Assembly: GCF_019393635.1 (NCBI RefSeq)
Contig: NC_057866.1
Span: 9,930,223-9,994,222, forward strand
From: Dromiciops gliroides
Taxonomy: Eukaryota; Chordata; Mammalia; Microbiotheria; Microbiotheriidae
Direction of reading: 5' to 3'
DNA: 64,000 bases
Shown here: piece by piece, positions 32,721 through 43,337 of the stretch
Layout: each line of letters opens with the position of its first letter
How positions within the stretch are numbered: position 1 is the first letter of the stretch
The notes under the pieces: generated by a model
What the model was told of the DNA's origin: nothing
The model's input: the letters and a program-made list of their open reading frames with translations, nothing else
Database searches by the model: none
Position numbers and translations under genes: made by a program

Positions 32721-33205
32721 TACTCAAGGGGGGCAGTTTTTCCGTAGTAACCCTATCCCCCCTATATCCTTTCTCCTAATAAATCTCCTTTTATTTTACA
32801 AGATTCATGATAAGCCTCCAATTCTTTGGGTGATCCAGCCCTACCATGCAGGTAGCATGTCCCTTCAACAGGATGTGCAAACACTTGGTGAGCACAGTGG
32901 AATATTACTGTGCTGTCAGAAATCATGAATAGAATAAACACAGATTAGAATGAAAAGGCAAACATGAACCAATGCCCAGCAACATGAGCAAAGTCAAGAA
33001 AAGAAGATACACAATCTTTGGGCTAACTGACAAACCAACCGACCAAAAATGAATGCTGTCACATGACAAAGAAGTTTGACTCCAGATAGATCCAGGAGAA
33101 GGCCTGTGAGAAGCGGGGGTGGGGTGGGGGGACCCACTACATAGTTTCAGATTATTTTCAAGGTATTGATTATACTGACTTTTCTTTCCTTTAAAAAAAA
33201 AATCT
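32721..33205. other. unassigned, LTR-like then L1-like scraps
   Basis: CTCCTAATAAATCTCC near 32776 resembles an LTR polyadenylation region. 32893-32930 resembles a scrap of L1 ORF2 end (GTGGAATATTACTGTGCTG). Confidence 0.3.
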
Positions 33206-33208
33206 TTA

Positions 33209-33355
33209 GGGGCAGCTAGGTGACACAGCAGATAGAGCACTGGCCCTGGAGTCAGGAGAACCTGAGTTCAAATTCGAACTCAGACACTTGACACTTACTA
33301 GCTGTGTGGCTCTGGGCAAGTCACAACCCCAATTGCCTCACACAAAAAAATAAAT
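33209..33355 (+). mobile_element. CORE-SINE, plus
   Basis: Full copy with head GGGGCAGCTAGGTGACACAG and an A/T-rich tail. A small gap lies in the CORE (TCACAACCCC). Confidence 0.86.
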
Positions 33356-33443
33356 AAAATGCAAATTTAAAAATATATAAAAATAAAATAAAAGAATATT
33401 TAGGTATGACTCTCTAGGAGGGGCAGAGGAAGGAATACCAGGG

Positions 33444-34174
33444 TGTTTGGGACAAACTGCCTCAGTTTATCCAAATAACTCAAGGAGACCACCAAATTAA
33501 ACAGAGACGGATTTATTACATCCTCATGAGGAAGGGCAAAACCCAATTACACACTGAAGTCTTGCAAAGATATGCCCAATCCCCTAGGTTTTTATAGTAA
33601 TCTTAAAAAGGACTGTCCCCACGTACATCTAGGGTGGATGAGCTCACAATCTAACATCCAATCCTGTCTCACCCAAGGTGTGTACCCAGCTCATGATCCA
33701 TTTATGGAGACATGTCCAAGAACAAAGGGGAAAAGGGGAAGAGGTACAAGTCTGAGGAATGTCAAAGAAAGAGGGAGGCAGAAATCACTCCCTTATCTGA
33801 CTGCAATTTATCATGACAGGGACTGGGGTTCTGACATGTGAGAGGGGAGTTTTTTTATTACAGGCCATAAACTAAGGTGTAGCTGGCATGTGGGAACTAA
33901 GCAGAAGTAAAGTAAATAGTGCTAATTGGTAGAACTGTGACAAGTAATAAAACTTACTGGGGGACTGGATTTCTCTCAGACCCCATCCCCAAAGTTTACA
34001 GAACTGTCCCAAGTCCATTATCTCAACAATAAAACTTAAAGGAGACAGTGAGAATTTGACAAGCAATTAACTTTTAGGCAAAGCAAGAGGCTAGCTATTC
34101 TGGCGGGGGCTAGATATCTTTCATACTCCATCCTCAGAGTTTAATCTGACTCAAATCCATAATTGTCCCACACA
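33444..34174 (-). mobile_element. solo LTR, family A copy 2 (731 bp), minus
   Basis: Same landmarks as 17781-18641 (TATAAAAACC, GTAATAAATCCG-type signal, TTTGTCCCAAACA end). Perfect 4-bp duplication AGGG at 33440-33443 and 34175-34178. Confidence 0.88.
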
Positions 34175-34559
34175 AGGGGAAAATCCATATGATATGACAA
34201 ACACAACTTTCTAAGAACTGACATCCTCACCTATTCTCCATTCTCGGGCCAATGAATTGCCTGGGGCTGACCAGACTTTGTCAATTCTAGCATCTGATTA
34301 TTTGTAGATCTCCTGAACTCTCCCCTCCAGAAATTCCCAAGCTTTCTTTATGTACTTTTGCTTGTTCTGTAAAACAACTTACCTTATGAGAGTGTGAGAA
34401 ACTTACTCTTCCCAAGGGCAAGTCTTATAGCTCTCTCTGTTCTGTTACCCCATATAAACCCTGCCCCAGACCCTACCTTTGGGTATTTCTGGCAGCTGTC
34501 TTATGATACTCCTAGTTATAACTCCTCTGCCCCCATTAATTATGTTATATTAATTGTTT

Positions 34560-35030
34560 TATTAATTTCCAGGTTGACAGATGATTTGGGGTTGGGACAT
34601 ACCAAGGAACTGGGAACTATTAAAGTTTAAACTGGCCTACTAGCTAAAGGAGGAACACACCTTGAGAGCAGAAATAAGCCCATTAGGCATGGCTGCTGCC
34701 TGATTGGCGCCAAGGGACAGAGAAAACTCCAGAAGTCCAGACCACCACCTCTCATTCAAGCCTTTCCTCAGTCCCAAAGGAAACTTTTCATTGTCAGGTG
34801 GTCACCCCATCTGCCATCTATAAAAGCTTTTGCCTTTCTTCTGTTTGAAGGGATAAGTATCTCAGAGAATTATGTCTCTGAACCATCTCCCCTGGAGAAA
34901 AGTCCTTGACTTCTCTCTTGTTTCCTTTCTCCAGCACCTAAATAAGGGATTATTTTATTCTAAGTGGATTTGTGTGTGAGAGGGTGTCATTCTTTAAAAG
35001 AGGAATATCTAAGGACCCCCACTCCAAACA
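34560..35030 (+). mobile_element. LTR, family C, plus
   Basis: CTATAAAAGCTTTTGCC promoter, then GAGGAATATCTAAGGACC and a CCAAACA end. Shares these blocks with the minus-strand LTRs at 43283-44555 and 55956-56412. The 5' end is uncertain. Confidence 0.6.
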
Positions 35031-35049
35031 AAAGATATCAATAAAAGTC

Positions 35050-35203
35050 TTTTTTTTTTTTTTTTTGGTGAGGCAATTGGGGTTAAGTGACTTGCCCAGG
35101 GTCACACAGCTAGTAAGTGTTAAGTGTCTGAGGCCGGATTTGAACTCAGGTCCTCCTGATTCCAGGGCCGGTGGTCTATCCACTGTGCCACCTAGCTGCC
35201 CCC
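35050..35203 (-). mobile_element. CORE-SINE, minus
   Basis: Full copy with a 22-base T-run, just upstream of the HAL1-like element. Confidence 0.9.
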
Positions 35204-35908
35204 ATTTTTTTTTTTAAAGAAGTACCTGGGACTTCTAGGGTGGAGCCAAGATGGCAGAGGAAAGGCAGTGAGCTCCTGAACTCATGACATGATCGCTCCA
35301 AAAAACATCCAAATAAGGCCATAGGAAAATGCCCAGAGCAGCAAAACTCACAGAAGAACGTGCTGAAATCATCTTCTAACCAAGAACGGCTTGGAAGGTC
35401 AGAAGGAGGGAGCTGCTGTACTGATACAGGAGTCGGGCCCAACCCCACAGGCACCCTGACACAGATCCAGTCTCAGGAAGTCCTCACCAGAGAAGGAGAC
35501 CCCCCAGAGCCTCTGAATCAGCTGAAGTACCAGTGTTGTCTAGAACTAAGCTCACAGTCTGGTGAGTGGGCTGAGCCCTGGGCAGGGGAGAGACTACAGG
35601 GGTCTCTGCTGGTGCTGAGGCAGAACTTGGATTCTACACCCCTACTGAGAACCAGGTGGTAGGCTTGAGTAGCAGTGGCCCAGGTCAGGGAGGGGCACAG
35701 GCTCATCTGAGGCTAACAACCACAACACACAAAGTTGGTTGATTGGCAAGTTGGTCTGGGGTCATCTAGGACCAGGAAACAGGCCGGGCAAGGGAAGAAC
35801 CTGATTCTCCTTAAATCATACCACCTGGGACTTCTTAAGCTTGGGATACTGCAGCCTGGAAACAGTGCCCCACTTTAAGAAGCTAAAAGTCTAATAAAAG
35901 AAAGGCAA

Positions 35909-36064
35909 GGGGGCAGCTAGGTGGTGTAGTGGATGGAGCACCAGCCCTGGATTCAGGAGGACCTGAGTTCAAATCTGGCCTCAGACACTTGACACTTACT
36001 AGCTGTGTGACCCTGGGCAAGTCACTTAACCCCCATTGCCCAGCAAAAAAAAGAAAAAGAAAGA
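35909..36064 (+). mobile_element. CORE-SINE, plus, 14 bp upstream of L1 ORF1
   Basis: Perfect 13-bp duplication AAAAGAAAGGCAA at 35896-35908 and 36065-36077, directly before the ORF1 ATG. Confidence 0.93.
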
Positions 36065-36078
36065 AAAAGAAAGGCAAT

Positions 36079-37053
36079 ATGAACCGACAGAGAAAGGTGA
36101 GGACCATAGAAAGTTTCTTCAGTAACAAGGAAGACCAAGAAGCACCCTCAGAGGAAGATGTCAACATCAGGGCCCCTATATCTAAAGCTTCCAAGAAAAA
36201 TACCAATTGGTCTCAGGCCATAGAGGTGCTCAAAAAGGACTTTGAAGATAAAGTTAGAGAGGTAGAGGGAAAAATGGAAAGAGAAATGAGGGTGATGCAG
36301 GAAAGACATGAGAAGAAAGTCAACAGCTTGAAAAATCAAATTGACCAAATGGAAAAGGAGGTACAAAAGCTCTCTGATGAAAATAATTGCCTAAGAATGA
36401 GGATTGAACAAATGGAAGCCAGTGATTTTATGAGAAACCAAGCCACAATAAAGCAAATCCAAATGAATAAAAAAATAGAGGGCAATGTGAAATATCTTCT
36501 GGGGAAAACTGACAACCTGGAAAATAGGTCCAGGAGAGATAATTTGAAAATTATTGGTCTACCTGAAAACCATGATCAAGGAAAGAGCTTAGACACCATC
36601 TTCCAAGATATTCTCAGGGAAAATTGCCCTGAAATTCTAGAAGAAGAAGCTAAAATAGAAATTGAAAGAATCCACCGATCACCTCCAGAAAGAGATCCCA
36701 AAAGGAAAACTCCTAGGAATATTATAGCCAAATTCCAGAGCTCTCAGGTCAAGGAGAAAATATTGCAAGCTGCCAAAAAGAAAGAATTCAAGTACTATGG
36801 AGCCCCAGTCAGGATAGCCCAAGATCTAGCAGCTTCTACATTAAAGGACTGGAGGGCATGGAATATAATATTCCAAAAGGCAAAGGAAATGGGATTACAA
36901 CCAAGAATCACCTACCCAGCAAAACTCAGCATCATCTTTCAGTGGAAAAAATGGGACTTTAATGAAAAAGAAGACTTTCAGATATTTGTGATGAAAAGAC
37001 CTGAACTGAATGGCAGATTTGACTTTCAAATACAGGACCCTAGAGTACTATAA
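36079..37053 (+). CDS. LINE-1/HAL1 ORF1 protein, intact (324 aa)
   Basis: ORF1p is the RNA-binding chaperone of L1-type retrotransposons and forms trimers on element RNA in the cytoplasm. This frame is undamaged: an N-terminal segment (MNRQRKVRTIESFF), a long coiled coil rich in K/E/Q heptads (about residues 45-150), the RRM-like domain with RRDNLKIIGLPE, and the C-terminal domain with KTPRNIIAKF and YPAKLSIIF, all matching L1 ORF1p landmarks. The frame also stays open 50 codons upstream through an inserted SINE, but the L1 start is the Met at 36079. The stop is followed by an A-run and no ORF2. Confidence 0.9.
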   Translation: MNRQRKVRTIESFFSNKEDQEAPSEEDVNIRAPISKASKKNTNWSQAIEVLKKDFEDKVREVEGKMEREMRVMQERHEKKVNSLKNQIDQMEKEVQKLSDENNCLRMRIEQMEASDFMRNQATIKQIQMNKKIEGNVKYLLGKTDNLENRSRRDNLKIIGLPENHDQGKSLDTIFQDILRENCPEILEEEAKIEIERIHRSPPERDPKRKTPRNIIAKFQSSQVKEKILQAAKKKEFKYYGAPVRIAQDLAASTLKDWRAWNIIFQKAKEMGLQPRITYPAKLSIIFQWKKWDFNEKEDFQIFVMKRPELNGRFDFQIQDPRVL

Positions 37054-37069
37054 AAAAAAAAGAATTTGG

Positions 37070-37190
37070 AGCTGGGGGACATACCTGGGGTCATACAGTA
37101 GGCGACTGTCTTGTGTCTGAGGCCAGGTTTTGGCTGGGATCCCTCTGGGTCCAGGGGTAATGATTTGTCCACTGTGTCACTCAGCTAGAT
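37070..37190 (-). repeat. SINE-like piece between ORF1 and 3' end of HAL1
   Basis: The minus strand reads as a CORE-SINE-like head and body (CTAGCTGAGTGACACAGTGG, then CCTGGCCTCAGACAC), diverged from the young SINEs. Confidence 0.55.
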
Positions 37191-37327
37191 GATAACATCT
37201 CTAGGGTTAAATTGAGGGGTGAAGGGAATTCATTGGGGGAGGGGGAAGGGCAGAAGTGAAATCCTACATGAAAGTAACAGGAAAAGGCTTATGGAGTGGG
37301 GGAAGAGATGGGAGAGGAGCAGGGCAG

Positions 37328-37563
37328 TAAATGAATTTTACACTCATCAGAAAAGGCTCAAAGATCTTAAACTTTAAAGAGCTGCCTCCAGGAGGGTCTA
37401 ATAGACACACCCAACTGGGTGGAGTAATCTATTTAATCTGGGCGGTAAATGAGCCTAACACTCATCAAAATTGGCTCAAAGACCTCAATATCATTAGAAT
37501 TGGCTCAAGGAGGGAATACTGTACACACTCAATTAGGTGGAGTAATCTCTATAACCCTGCAGG
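37328..37563 (+). repeat. two 118-bp tandem units inside the HAL1-like element
   Basis: Units start TAAATGAATT (37328) and TAAATGAGCC (37446). Both contain ACACTCATCA, GGCTCAAAGA and GGTGGAGTAATCT at the same spacing, with about 70-75% identity by eye. Confidence 0.65.
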
Positions 37564-38297
37564 AAAATAGGAGGGGAAGGGGATAAAGAGAGAGGAGCAA
37601 AAGAAGGGCAGAGTGGGGGAGGGGACAGACAGAAGCAAATCCCTTTTGAAGAGTGATAGGATGAAAGAAGATGGATAATAGAATAAATATCATGGGGAAG
37701 GGAATAGGATGGAAGGGAAAGAGTTAACAATAGTAATCATGAAAAAGAAAAGTGGGGGCGGAAATTGTACAAAAAATATTCATAGCAACTCTTGGTAGAG
37801 GCTAAGAATTGAGAATCAAGGGAATGTCCATCAATTGAGGAATGATGGAAAAAGCTGTGTAAACAGGATGATCCCCAAAAAACCTTGAAAGACTAATGAA
37901 CATTGATATACAGTGAAGTGAGCAGAGTTGAGAGGACATTGTGCATCGTGACAGCAGTATTGTTCAATGAGTAATTGTAAATGACTTAACTACTCTCAGC
38001 AGTGCAATGATCCAAGACAATCCCAAGGAAATAATGAGGAAGCTTACTATGTACTGCTATAGAAAGAACTGATAAAAAGAACACTTGTGGATTGTACATA
38101 TATAACCTGATTTCGATCTTGTGGAGGGGGGAGGAAAGGGAGGGAGGGAGAAAAATTTAGAACTCTAAATCTTATGAAAATTAATGTTGAAAACTACCCT
38201 TACATGTAAATGGAAAATAAAAAATAAATGTTTGTTGACAGAAAAAAAAAGGTACCTGATTACTTTAAATATCATTGAGCCTAACCCCTGTTATTTT

Positions 38298-38444
38298 TTT
38301 TTTTTTTTGCGGGGCAATGGGGGTTAAGTGACTTGCCCAGGGTCACACAGCTAGTAAGTGTCAAGTGTCTGAGGCTGTATTTGAACTCAGGTACTCCTGA
38401 ATCCAAGGCCAGTGCTTTATCCACTGCGCCACCTAGCCGCCCCA
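38298..38444 (-). mobile_element. CORE-SINE, minus
   Basis: Flanks TAACCCCTGTTATTTT (38282) and TAACCCCGGTTATTTT (38445). Confidence 0.92.
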
Positions 38445-38487
38445 TAACCCCGGTTATTTTACAAGACATGCAAGGCTAACCCAGTTC

Positions 38488-38903
38488 TGTGAGGGAAAAC
38501 AATCCTCGTCTCAGTAATTCTCAGAAACTCAGCAGCCATGTGACAAAAGCTCTTTTATTTCCTTCTTGTGAGAAGGAGGCACCCTAGTGTGCAGCTAGTA
38601 GATGCAAAGAAAGGAGACTCAAAGGCCATGTTTTAAACCCTAGTCCCTAACACAAATGGACCCTCCCCTTTTTCATCATTGGTCCAATTACTGGAGGGTT
38701 ACAATCTACCTGCAAAAGCTAGCTAATTGGAACGCAGTATTCCCATCCCTCTTCTTTGTATGGGCATAACTCAGGAGTGGACCTTATTCTTCCTTATATG
38801 GACACAACTGTGGAGTAGACCTTATTGAGACCAGGGCTCCTTGAACCACAATTTTGTTAGCCAGAGGGGGAGGAGGGGATCTGAGACCCTTGTCCTAAAA
38901 ACA
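38488..38903 (-). mobile_element. LTR, minus (416 bp)
   Basis: On the minus strand: TGTTTTTAGGAC start, GGAAATAAAAGAG signal, CCCTCACA end. Flanks GTTC (38484-38487) and GGTC (38904-38907) differ at one base. Confidence 0.6.
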
Positions 38904-39350
38904 GGTCTGGAGGAGTATGATTGACTGTTATATCTTCATTGAGAGGAGACAGCTACCCATTTTCTCACAATAGTTACATGATTTGCCCCAGGTCAGATAA
39001 GAAGGAAATTGCTGCCCCGATTAAAGACCTTCTTTTCTCCTATATTGATTGTTTGCTTAATTTCCAGGTTCATGCCCCCTATTCAGAAGAATTGCAGAAG
39101 GAGACAAGTGAATCAGGTCTGAGGCCTGCCTTAGACAGGGTTTCCTTGAAACTACAGGGATATGTCCCTGAGCTAGAACCCAGTGAGTTCTCTTCTGCTC
39201 TGCGGGTGTCTCTTTACATATCCAGCCCTCAAAAGGGCCTGCCTTGGTTACAGTTTCTCTTAGGTGGGATAGTTCAGTCTCTAAGACAGTAGGTAGTATA
39301 AGAACAATAGGTACAGGGAGCAGAAGGGTCAAGTTAAAAATGAAGGTACA

Positions 39351-39493
39351 GGGGCAGCTAGGTGGTGCAGTGGATAGAGCACCACCCCTGGAGTCAGGAG
39401 TACCTGAGTTCAAATACGGCCTCAGACACTTAACACTTACTAGCTGTGTGACCCTGGGCAAGTCACTTAACCCCAATTGCCTATCTAAAAAAA
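39351..39493 (+). mobile_element. CORE-SINE, plus
   Basis: Perfect 15-bp duplication AAAAATGAAGGTACA at 39336-39350 and 39494-39508. Confidence 0.93.
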
Positions 39494-39719
39494 AAAAATG
39501 AAGGTACAAAGGAAAAGGAATAGTCATTCCAGGGTGTCTGTCAGCAGAAGAGAAACTATGAGATCCTTCACCACTTCACAGGAATATATGTCCTTCTTTT
39601 TCCTCCTGTTTGATTCTGAGGGGACAAAGAGTTTCATTTGAGAAACATGAGTCCATGTATTCTCACCCTTAAGTTTTACAGCTCTGGGTGTTGAGAGGAT
39701 GACACGATGGGGACCCTCC

Positions 39720-40158
39720 TGTAATGAGGGAAAATGGGGTACGGGTTGGGTTAGGAGTAGGGGTTCTTAGGAATTCCTCTTTAAAGAATTACACCCTCTT
39801 GCACACAAAAGCAGTTAGAATAAGGTGGTAGTTTATTTAGGGGCAAGGGAAGGGAAGTGCGGGGAGGGAAACCATAAAAGAAATCCTTGGACTTCTCATG
39901 GAGAGATAGGCACAAAGCACATGGCTCTGAGGTACCAATGGTGGTGGCTAGAGGAGTTGGGTGAGGGGTGGCTACACACAAAGGCCGCAGCCACACCCAA
40001 ATTTATCTCCCCAGGGGTAAGGGAGATCAGAATGAAGGGTGGAGATCCCGAAGCCAGGTTCTGCTTATCTCTCTAGGCTATCTGTCCTCTGGTTTAGTTT
40101 CTCTAGGAGAAGATTCCTTGATGTGCCCCAGACACATCATGCTCTGCACCCCATGACA
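39720..40158 (-). mobile_element. solo LTR, family B copy 1 (439 bp), minus
   Basis: On the minus strand: TGTCATGGGG start, CTAAATAAACTACC signal, CTCATTACA end. Flanks CTCC (39716-39719) and CTCT (40159-40162). It lacks the middle part, with the TATA box, that copy 2 has. Confidence 0.78.
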
Positions 40159-40542
40159 CTCTCATCGAGGGTTGCTTCTGTACCTCAGTTTTCCAGGTTT
40201 CAGAAACACCAGGTTCCCTGGCTGCCAATCCTGCAGTTAAGGTTTAGGAAGGGTTTAATCGCCATAATCCTCGAGGGAGCCATTCTAATTTGGGTGAGTG
40301 CAATGAGAGGTACACAGACCTAATCAAACTGCTTCCTCACAGAGTTTGGTAAGGGTCAATCATCTGAGTAACCTGAGAGATGAATGCCGGACCATTATCA
40401 CTCTGGAGTGATTTGGGAAGGCCAAACCTAAGAGTTATTACTTGAGAAGGGCTTTTGTTTTTGTCTGCCCTTTTTCTGTTTTGCTGGGAAGGGCTTCTAT
40501 CCATCCAGTAAAAATCTACAAAGACTAAAAGGACTCTATAAT

Positions 40543-40605
40543 TGTGTGACCCTGGGCAAGTCACTTAACCCTCATTGCCCTGCAAAAAAACCAAACAAAC
40601 AAACA
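40543..40605 (+). repeat. CORE-SINE 3' fragment, plus
   Basis: Only TGTGTGACCCTGGGCAAGTC and the tail remain. Confidence 0.8.
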
Positions 40606-40694
40606 AAAAAGAAAGGCTTTACAAAAGTGGTTAGAGCTTCCCCGCCCAGGTGAGTGGAATTGTGGAGGCCCCACTGCAAATTTCCACATCATAT

Positions 40695-41305
40695 TGTTTG
40701 GGACAAACTGCCTCAGTTTATCCAAATAACTCGAGGAGACCACCAAGTCAAGCAGAGACAGATTTATTACATCCTCCTGAGGACGGGCAAAACCCAATTA
40801 CACACTGAAGTCTTGCAAAGATATGCCCAATCCTCTAGGTTTTTATAGTAATCTTGAAAAGGACTGTCCCCACGTACACCTAGGGTGGATGAGCTCACAA
40901 TCTAACATCCAATCCTGTCTCATTCAAGGTGCATACCCAGCTCGTGATCCATGTATGGAGACATGCATACGTGTTCCAGGAGCAAGGGGGAAAAGGGGAG
41001 GGGGAACAAGGTCAAACCAAAGGAAGAGGAAACAGGGGAGTGAGAGTCAGATGTTTCAGATCTCACAGTTCCCACTGACTCCCCTCTCCAGGCCCCTGTC
41101 TCTAAAGATAAGGATGACAGGGTTAAAATTTATCTTCGGCCATGTTGGGAAGTCAAAGAAATAATTGGCAATAAAACTTAAAGGAGACAGTGAGAATTTG
41201 ACAAGCAATAAACTTCTAAACTAACTATATTGGGTCAGGGCTGGGTACCTTCCAGACCCCATCCTCAGAGTTTAATCTGACTCAAATCCATAATCATATC
41301 ATACA
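40695..41305 (-). mobile_element. solo LTR, family A copy 3 (611 bp), minus
   Basis: Nearly identical to copy 1 over the shared parts but lacking about 250 bp next to the U3 end. Perfect 4-bp duplication ATAT at 40691-40694 and 41306-41309. Confidence 0.88.
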
Positions 41306-41309
41306 ATAT

Positions 41310-42617
41310 TTCTGGGGAGAAGCAGCAAACCAGGAGAGCACCACCATCCTGTATCTGCAGGAACAAAACCTTGAATTTTAACCTGTTTGGTCTCCCCCTT
41401 GGTATAGGAAGGGGAGATACTTTGGGGCACAGTAGGGTGCGAGGAAGCCAAGGCTAGGGTGGACAGCTGGCAACTGATAGAGCAGCAAGGTCTGCCCAGT
41501 GATTCCTTTGCGCTATGCAGTCCGTAGCTTTGTATCTTTACAAAACAAAAGGGAGGGAAGGGCATTACAAAGAACTGGGAGGGGATTTTGGAATGACGGG
41601 GCATCAGTGAGATATGCAGCACCCATCCATATCTCGGATATCATCTAGAAGACCTTGATATTACTCGTTAGCATACTGGGGTCATGTCCGGCCACACCTC
41701 AGACCTGAGGTGGGAGAGAGAGCTGTTTTTCCCTTGGCCGTGGTGGATCTTTAGGTTTCTTGGAGTCCCACTGCATTCCCATAACAGATAGAGTGCAGGA
41801 ATCCTGAATTCAAATCCAACCTCTAACTGTGTGACCCTAGGCAAGTCACATCACCCTCTTTGTCTCAGTTTCCTCATTTGTAAAATGAGCTAGAGAAGAA
41901 ACTAGTAAACTACTCTAGCATCTTTGCTAAAGAAAGCAGCAAATGGTGTAGAAGAAGAGTAGCACACAACTGAACAACGAAAACAAAGGTCAGTGCCTTC
42001 AGGTTTTGCCCTATGCTATAGTTATCTGGGTCTGGGTCTGCTTTTCAGCTCTTCTCTCAATTCCCTAAAGGTCAAGCCATCTTCCATTGTTCTGACTTCC
42101 TTGGGCTAATCCCAAATTTCCCAACTCTGCAAAATTCCTCTTTCTAATAGTTGCAGACTAAGCAATGGAGTAAATAGTAACCCTGCCCAGGGATGTTTGT
42201 GAAGAGGATGAGTCAGAGAAAACCCTAGGGCAGGGCTTTAAGGGGCAAAAGAAGCCACTCCTTTTCACAGGAATTTTACTACAGCTAATGGGGGAGCCTT
42301 ACTATCCTGGGTCAAGGGGATAGGGTGGCTAGAAGGCTTTCAGTGAAAGCCCACTTCCTGCCCAAGGGCCCCTGTTTATATCCTGGATCACTCTCAATAA
42401 ATCCAGGGGCAATGGCTGCAGAATTCTGGCAGTCAGAATTCTTCTAGAATTCAGTGACAATTTCTGAGCCAGTGTGAGTTAGCCCATCTGGAAAAACTTG
42501 CTCATGTTAGCTAAAGTCATCTTCTAGCTTTGTTCTCAGCAGGAGAGGGGTGTGGAGCCAAGAGGAAATACAAGATTTGTACAAGTCAAACATTCTTATG
42601 ATGATTGTGTAATAAGG
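41310..42617 (-). other. possible ERV internal remains
   Basis: A 107-codon minus-strand frame (41299-41622) and its surroundings lie between retroviral pieces, but I recognise no gag, pol or env motif. A MAR1 SINE is at 41785-41965. The rest shows no gene. Confidence 0.3.
41785..41965 (+). repeat. MAR1-type SINE, plus
   Basis: TCAAATCCAACCTCTAACTG, TTTGTAAAATGAGCTAGAG and AACTGAACAACGAAAAC in MAR1 order. Confidence 0.65.
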
Positions 42618-42621
42618 GTCT

Positions 42622-43183
42622 TGTAATGGGGGAAATGTGCTAAGGGTTTGGGTTAGGGGTTGGGGTTCTTAGGAATTCCTCTTTAAGGAATTACACCCTC
42701 TTGCACACAAAAGTAGTTAGAATAAGATGGTAGTTTATTTAGAGGCAAGGGAAGGGAAGGGGAGAGGGAAGGGAAACCATGAAAGAAATCCTTGGACTTC
42801 TCATGGAGAGATAGGCACAAAGCACATGGCTCTGAGGTACCAATCTCCTCAAGCAGGAGACCGGCAGGTACTTTTATAGGGGGCTGATGGGGGTAGACCA
42901 TCTGCCTGTGGAAAGTTCCTTTAGTGAGGGAGGACCATCCCCCACTAGGGGTGGCTGGAGGAGTTGGGTGAGGGGTGGCTGCGGATCTCTTCAGGACACA
43001 AAGGCCACAGACACACCCAAATTTATCTCCCCAGGGGTAAGGGAGATTAGAACAAAGTGTGGAGATCCCAAAGCTAGCTCAGTCCAATTAGGTTCCACTT
43101 ATTTGTCCTCTGGTTTAGTTTTTCAAGGAGAAGATTCCTCAATGTGCCCCAGAGAACTTCTGGGGGACTTTGGGCCCACGACA
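42622..43183 (-). mobile_element. solo LTR, family B copy 2 (562 bp), minus
   Basis: On the minus strand: TGTCGTGGGCCC start, CCTATAAAAGTACC promoter, CTAAATAAACTACC signal, CCCATTACA end. Perfect 4-bp duplication GTCT at 42618-42621 and 43184-43187. Confidence 0.86.
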
Positions 43184-43337
43184 GTCTGACACATGCACAG
43201 AATGCCTCCCCTCTGGCTTTGGCCACCCACCCAATTAAATCATTTTTTTAAAAAGGCAGCGACACCATGTTGTTATATGCTTTGTCACAGGAAAAGGTGA
43301 GGGTCCATAAGTAATCCTCTGTAAAGAATTATACTCT

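Larger units (their letters stand above)
35229..38250 (+). mobile_element. HAL1-like (half-LINE-1) element with intact ORF1
   Basis: The element starts with an L1-type 5' UTR (GGTGGAGCCAAGATGGCAGAGG at 35240), has a SINE inserted at 35909-36064, then ORF1. It then continues with a SINE-like piece, two 118-bp tandem units, a purine-rich stretch, a degraded ORF2 C-terminal remnant (about 37765-37930) and the marsupial L1 3' UTR with a poly-A tail. Endonuclease and reverse transcriptase regions are missing, the hallmark of HAL1 elements. GTACCTG occurs at both ends (35221-35227 and about 38252-38258) as a possible target duplication. Confidence 0.75.
38904..40694 (-). pseudogene. degraded class I ERV pol region (integrase and pol C-terminus)
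   Basis: On the minus strand 40337-40533 reads as a gammaretrovirus-like integrase core piece with the catalytic block SDNGPAF. About 39570-39715 reads as the C-terminal end of pol (GPHRVIL-like, then a THVSQ block). The two parts are separated by a solo LTR at 39720-40158. Stops and shifts interrupt every frame. A SINE lies at 39351-39493 and a SINE scrap at 40543-40605. Confidence 0.65.

Noticed and set aside
39720-43183. Family B LTRs as the two ends of one provirus
   Set aside because: Each has its own 4-bp duplication (CTCC/CTCT and GTCT/GTCT) and the pol remains run past the left LTR, so both are solo insertions.
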